42,916 nucleotides of DNA. Origin: Deltaproteobacteria bacterium (lineage in GTDB: Bacteria; Desulfobacterota; Binatia; Binatales; Binataceae). Position 1 is the first letter of the stretch; each line of letters begins with the position of its first letter. The position numbers and the translations under genes were made by a program. The stretch covers positions 1 to 42,916 of the forward strand of contig JAJYMR010000234.1 in assembly GCA_021786815.1 (NCBI GenBank), written 5' to 3'. Positions 40,528-42,916 of this stretch are shown here, one piece after another. The notes below the pieces were generated by a model that saw only the letters and a list, made by a program, of their open reading frames with translations, did not search any database and had not been told where the DNA came from.

Positions 40528-41568
40528 CTACTGGCCGCCCTCGGTCTGTTTCAGGATGAAAAGCACCGTGTTGGCGAAATCCTTGGGATGCTCGAGCTGC
40601 GGATAGTGGCCCGAGGTTTTGAAAACGATGCTTGCCGAGCCGGGTAGCACGGCGTGAAGCGTCGCGCCGCGGCGCGCGTTGTAATAGGGATCCTTGCCGC
40701 CCCACAGGACAACGGTGAGCGTGTTGAAGATCCTGCCCAGCCGCGCGCGGATGTGAGCCTCGTCCTTGGGCACCGAATTGAGCATGTCGGTCTGGGCCGG
40801 CAAATCCGCAGCCAGCGACGCCATCATCCTGTCGTACATGAACGAGGGCATCGGCGGCAGGTCGAAGAAGCTGTCTTCAACCTGTTGCTGCATCTCCTGC
40901 GCGTTGGCCGGAAGCATCCCCTTGCGCAGGACCTCCGCTCCCTCGCGTCCGAACAGTCCTCCCGAAACGAGGATCAGGCGCTCGACCGTGTCCGGATGGT
41001 CTTCCGCGTAATACAGGGCAACGTCGGCGCCGAGATCCCATCCGACGATGGTGACGTGTTCGAGCTTGAGCTGCTTGACCATCTGCGCAATAGCGCCGGC
41101 CTGGTAGGCGATCGAATACGTTGCCTGGCTATGCTCCGACGACCCGAAGCCCATCAGGTCGGGCGCGAAGACCAGGTAATGGCCCTCCGAGATCGGTTCC
41201 ATCACGCGCCGCCATACCAGCGCCGCGTTCGGTCCGAGCCCGTGGATGAGCAGCACCGGATACATTCCGGGATAGCCGCCGGTGACGTAGTAGCTCATCA
41301 GGCCGTCGTCGAGACCGACCTCGCTTTGGGTCACGCCCGAAAATCCAAGGTCCATCCGCTGGGCCCATCGGATCACGGAAATCGGACTCAGATAAAACGC
41401 GGCGAAGAAGATGCCGAGGATCAGAGCGCCAAGTGGTCCGGCGATATTGAGCCACGCATAGCGATTCGGTCCCTCGCTAGGGATACGGCCGCGAACCTCG
41501 ATCTCCGCTTTGCGGCGGGCGATTTCCTCGGCCGAAAGCTCGGCGGATTTCCTCGCTTGCGAAGCCAT
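40528..41568 (-). CDS. membrane-anchored alpha/beta hydrolase with Asp nucleophile
   Basis: This 346-aa protein has an N-terminal cytoplasmic segment, one TM helix (about 43-61) and a periplasmic alpha/beta-hydrolase domain. The oxyanion segment is HGLGPN (109-114). The nucleophile elbow reads VGWDLGAD, so the nucleophile is Asp178, not Ser, as in epoxide hydrolases and haloalkane dehalogenases. The acid is probably Asp in WGGKDPYYN and the base His in SGHYPQLEHP. The Trp that follows Asp in haloalkane dehalogenases is Leu here, which favours epoxide hydrolase or another esterase-like role. The cap is helical (VEDSFFDLPPMPSFMYDRMMA). The ATG at 41568 has a distant GAGG. Confidence 0.85.
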   Translation of the reverse strand: MASQARKSAELSAEEIARRKAEIEVRGRIPSEGPNRYAWLNIAGPLGALILGIFFAAFYLSPISVIRWAQRMDLGFSGVTQSEVGLDDGLMSYYVTGGYPGMYPVLLIHGLGPNAALVWRRVMEPISEGHYLVFAPDLMGFGSSEHSQATYSIAYQAGAIAQMVKQLKLEHVTIVGWDLGADVALYYAEDHPDTVERLILVSGGLFGREGAEVLRKGMLPANAQEMQQQVEDSFFDLPPMPSFMYDRMMASLAADLPAQTDMLNSVPKDEAHIRARLGRIFNTLTVVLWGGKDPYYNARRGATLHAVLPGSASIVFKTSGHYPQLEHPKDFANTVLFILKQTEGGQ

Positions 41569-41663
41569 CGTTAAACTTGCCTCGGCGCCGGATGTGAATT
41601 GCGGGAGTCCCCGGATAAAGACGCTGTCGCATCCGGGGGCGTGAAGTCAACCGCGTCGCGCAG

Positions 41664-42038
41664 CTACGGGGTCGGCGACGCGGAGGCGGCTTCGGACGGC
41701 TTTGCCGCGGGCGCAGCCCTTCTTCTGGTGCGGGTGCGCCGCCCTTCTTCCATCTTCTGGAGTTGTTCGAGCTTGTCGGACGCCTTGTTGAGCTCGCGGG
41801 TCGCGTCTTCGACCGACTTGGCGGCCTTGTCAGCGGCTACTTTCGCTTTCTGCGCCGCAACCATCGCGTTGTTCGCCGCCTTTTCCGCTCGCGCGGCGGA
41901 AGCCTCGGCGTGAACTGCGGCCGCCTCGGCCTGCTCCGCCTGGAGTTCCTTCTGCGACGGTCCGCATCCCGTCGCGACCACGACCGCCGCGGCAAGAAGA
42001 CACGCGACGACCATCCCCCGCGCACTACGTGGGCTCAT
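41664..42038 (-). CDS. small alanine-rich lipoprotein, coiled coil
   Basis: This 124-aa lipoprotein has a signal and lipobox VVATGC (Cys25). It is followed by an Ala/Glu/Lys-rich helix with heptad-like spacing (about 30-95), then a basic RRTRTRRRAAPAAK stretch and an Ala/Pro/Ser tail. It resembles the alanine-zipper Lpp type that trimerises in the periplasm, but it lacks the terminal Lys used for peptidoglycan attachment. The ATG at 42038 is used rather than a TTG one codon earlier. Its role is probably structural in the envelope. Confidence 0.8.
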   Translation of the reverse strand: MSPRSARGMVVACLLAAAVVVATGCGPSQKELQAEQAEAAAVHAEASAARAEKAANNAMVAAQKAKVAADKAAKSVEDATRELNKASDKLEQLQKMEEGRRTRTRRRAAPAAKPSEAASASPTP

Positions 42039-42065
42039 CAATGAACATGCTCCGAAGGATTTTCG

Positions 42066-42095
42066 GGCGGGCCGTTACTGACGACACGGCCCGCC
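42066..42095 (-). terminator. hairpin after the luciferase-like gene
   Basis: A perfect 10-bp GC-rich stem (42066-42075 with 42086-42095, 10-nt loop) lies 41 bp past the stop of the minus-strand oxidoreductase. No T run follows on the minus strand, so termination efficiency is uncertain. Confidence 0.4.
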
Positions 42096-42136
42096 AAGCC
42101 GAAGAGTTCCGCGTCTCGCGCGTGATTCGCAAGCGC

Positions 42137-42916
42137 TCACCTGGGAGCGAATGCTTGCACCGCGCGGTCGTCAGGATACGGCGCCCCATCGGCTCTCAGC
42201 GGCAGGATGCATACGTGGGTCGCCCCGGCCTTGAGATGGGCGTCGATACGGTCGCGAATCCTGTCCTCAGTGCCCCACGCGACAATCGCGTCAACCAGCG
42301 CGTCGCTGCATCCGTTTTCGAAATCCGCATCCTTCCAACCGAGGTTCTTCAGGTTGTTGGTGTAGTTCGGCAGGCGCGGGACGTAAGTTTTCATGTACTC
42401 GCGCGCGGCGGCACGCGCCTTGGCCGCGTCGGTTTCGAGGATGACGGCCTGCGCAGCGCAAATCCACGGCTTCGGTCCAATTTGGGCGCGCACCTTCGCG
42501 GTATGCTCGGGCGGTACGAAATACGTGTGCGTGCCGTTGGCCTGGGTGGCGGCAAGCTCGAGCATCTTCGGATGAAGCGCGGCAAGAAGGACCGGCACCG
42601 GCTCCTTGGGCTCCGGCGCCCGGTAAAGCGCGCCCTGCATCTTCGGCAGATACTCCTTCATGTAGCTGTACGGCTTCGAGTACGCGTGCCCGCGCAGGTT
42701 GGTGACGAGCGGCTTGTGGCTCACCCCGATACCGAGCGCGAAGCGGCCGCCCGACAGTTCGGCGACGGTTTTCGACGCCGCCGCCATCGTGATTGCGTCG
42801 CGCGCCCAGATATTCGCGATGCCGGTGGCGAGATTGAGATGCTGCGTATTCGCCAGCAGATAGGCGGCATGGGCGAACGGCTCGCGGCCGACCGCCTCGG
42901 GGATCCAAAGCGCGCG
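42137..42916 (-). CDS. luciferase-like (LLM) F420-type oxidoreductase, 5'-truncated by window
   Basis: The reading frame stays open to the window edge, giving at least 259 residues of a luciferase-like monooxygenase-fold protein. It contains ALWIPEAVGREPF, LATGIANIWARDAITMAAA, LSGGRFALGIGVSHKPLV and a late GTEDRIRDRIDAHLKAGATHV. The FALGIGVSH block and the TGIANI strand are typical of F420-dependent LLM oxidoreductases, though FMN members look similar. The ATG at 42787 is internal, because strongly conserved family sequence lies upstream of it. The true start is beyond the window. The reaction is unknown. Confidence 0.88.
   Translation of the reverse strand, partial: RALWIPEAVGREPFAHAAYLLANTQHLNLATGIANIWARDAITMAAASKTVAELSGGRFALGIGVSHKPLVTNLRGHAYSKPYSYMKEYLPKMQGALYRAPEPKEPVPVLLAALHPKMLELAATQANGTHTYFVPPEHTAKVRAQIGPKPWICAAQAVILETDAAKARAAAREYMKTYVPRLPNYTNNLKNLGWKDADFENGCSDALVDAIVAWGTEDRIRDRIDAHLKAGATHVCILPLRADGAPYPDDRAVQAFAPR

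Noticed and set aside
40528..41568. Haloalkane dehalogenase
   Set aside because: The nucleophile Asp fits, but the Trp that should follow it for halide binding is Leu.
1..42916. tRNA, rRNA, CRISPR array, intact IS element
   Set aside because: I scanned for T-loop/acceptor patterns, regularly spaced repeats and transposase motifs, and found none I would defend.

Overview
The window is GC-rich bacterial chromosome, tightly packed with genes on both strands. It carries no rRNA, tRNA, CRISPR array, intact transposase or phage genes that I can recognise. The gene content is acyl-CoA metabolism with adenosylcobalamin chemistry, a FixC/FixX quinone branch, many flavin or F420-type oxidoreductases, RND efflux with envelope lipoproteins, and an SCP2-type thiolase. 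This suggests a Gram-negative, environmental, probably uncultured lineage of the deltaproteobacterial/Desulfobacterota or Binatota kind. That placement is an inference from gene content, not from a marker gene.

Layout. 1-113: a MerR-type dyad promoter pointing out of the left edge. 113-3922 (minus): an operon of crotonase-like enzyme, methylmalonyl-CoA-mutase-type large and small subunits, and a nitroreductase. 4043-6506 (minus): PRPP synthetase, a glycine-rich RRM RNA-binding protein with a clear terminator and promoter, and a FadR/GntR regulator. 6839-11256 (plus): a two-gene RND pump and adaptor; the pump carries a collagen-like Gly-X-Y insert. 11610-12833 (plus): a close paralogue of the first nitroreductase, a strong terminator, and a small protein resembling an orphan core-binding domain of a tyrosine recombinase.

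13106-20526 (plus) is the most unusual block: FixC-like flavoprotein, FixX-like ferredoxin, a 93-aa unknown, a ~450-aa nitroreductase-like protein, a glutaconate-type CoA-transferase pair, a second ~460-aa nitroreductase-like paralogue and a four-helix membrane protein. After a multi-hairpin repeat come three overlapping genes of the adenylate-forming (PaaK/acyl-CoA synthetase) type (20778-24123), two of which look degenerate. I read 13106-24123 as a candidate undescribed pathway that activates an acid as a CoA ester, oxidises or reduces it on nitroreductase-fold flavoproteins, and passes electrons through FixX/FixC to the quinone pool. No substrate can be named from the sequence.

24131-33243 is a mixed housekeeping/accessory stretch: U32-family Fe-S protein, thiolase, CBS-domain protein, PQQ/sorbosone-type dehydrogenase, YbaK-like deacylase, SDR, RNA 3'-phosphate cyclase, and a DNA polymerase IV fused to a C-terminal HhH-GPD-like domain. 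33623-39695 (plus) is a translationally coupled CzcC-CzcB-CzcA heavy-metal efflux operon ending in TspO. 39797-42916 (minus) holds a GST, a membrane-anchored alpha/beta hydrolase with an aspartate nucleophile, an alanine-rich lipoprotein and a luciferase-like oxidoreductase cut by the window edge. A ~140-nt dispersed element occurs twice (26726-26870 and 33281-33420).
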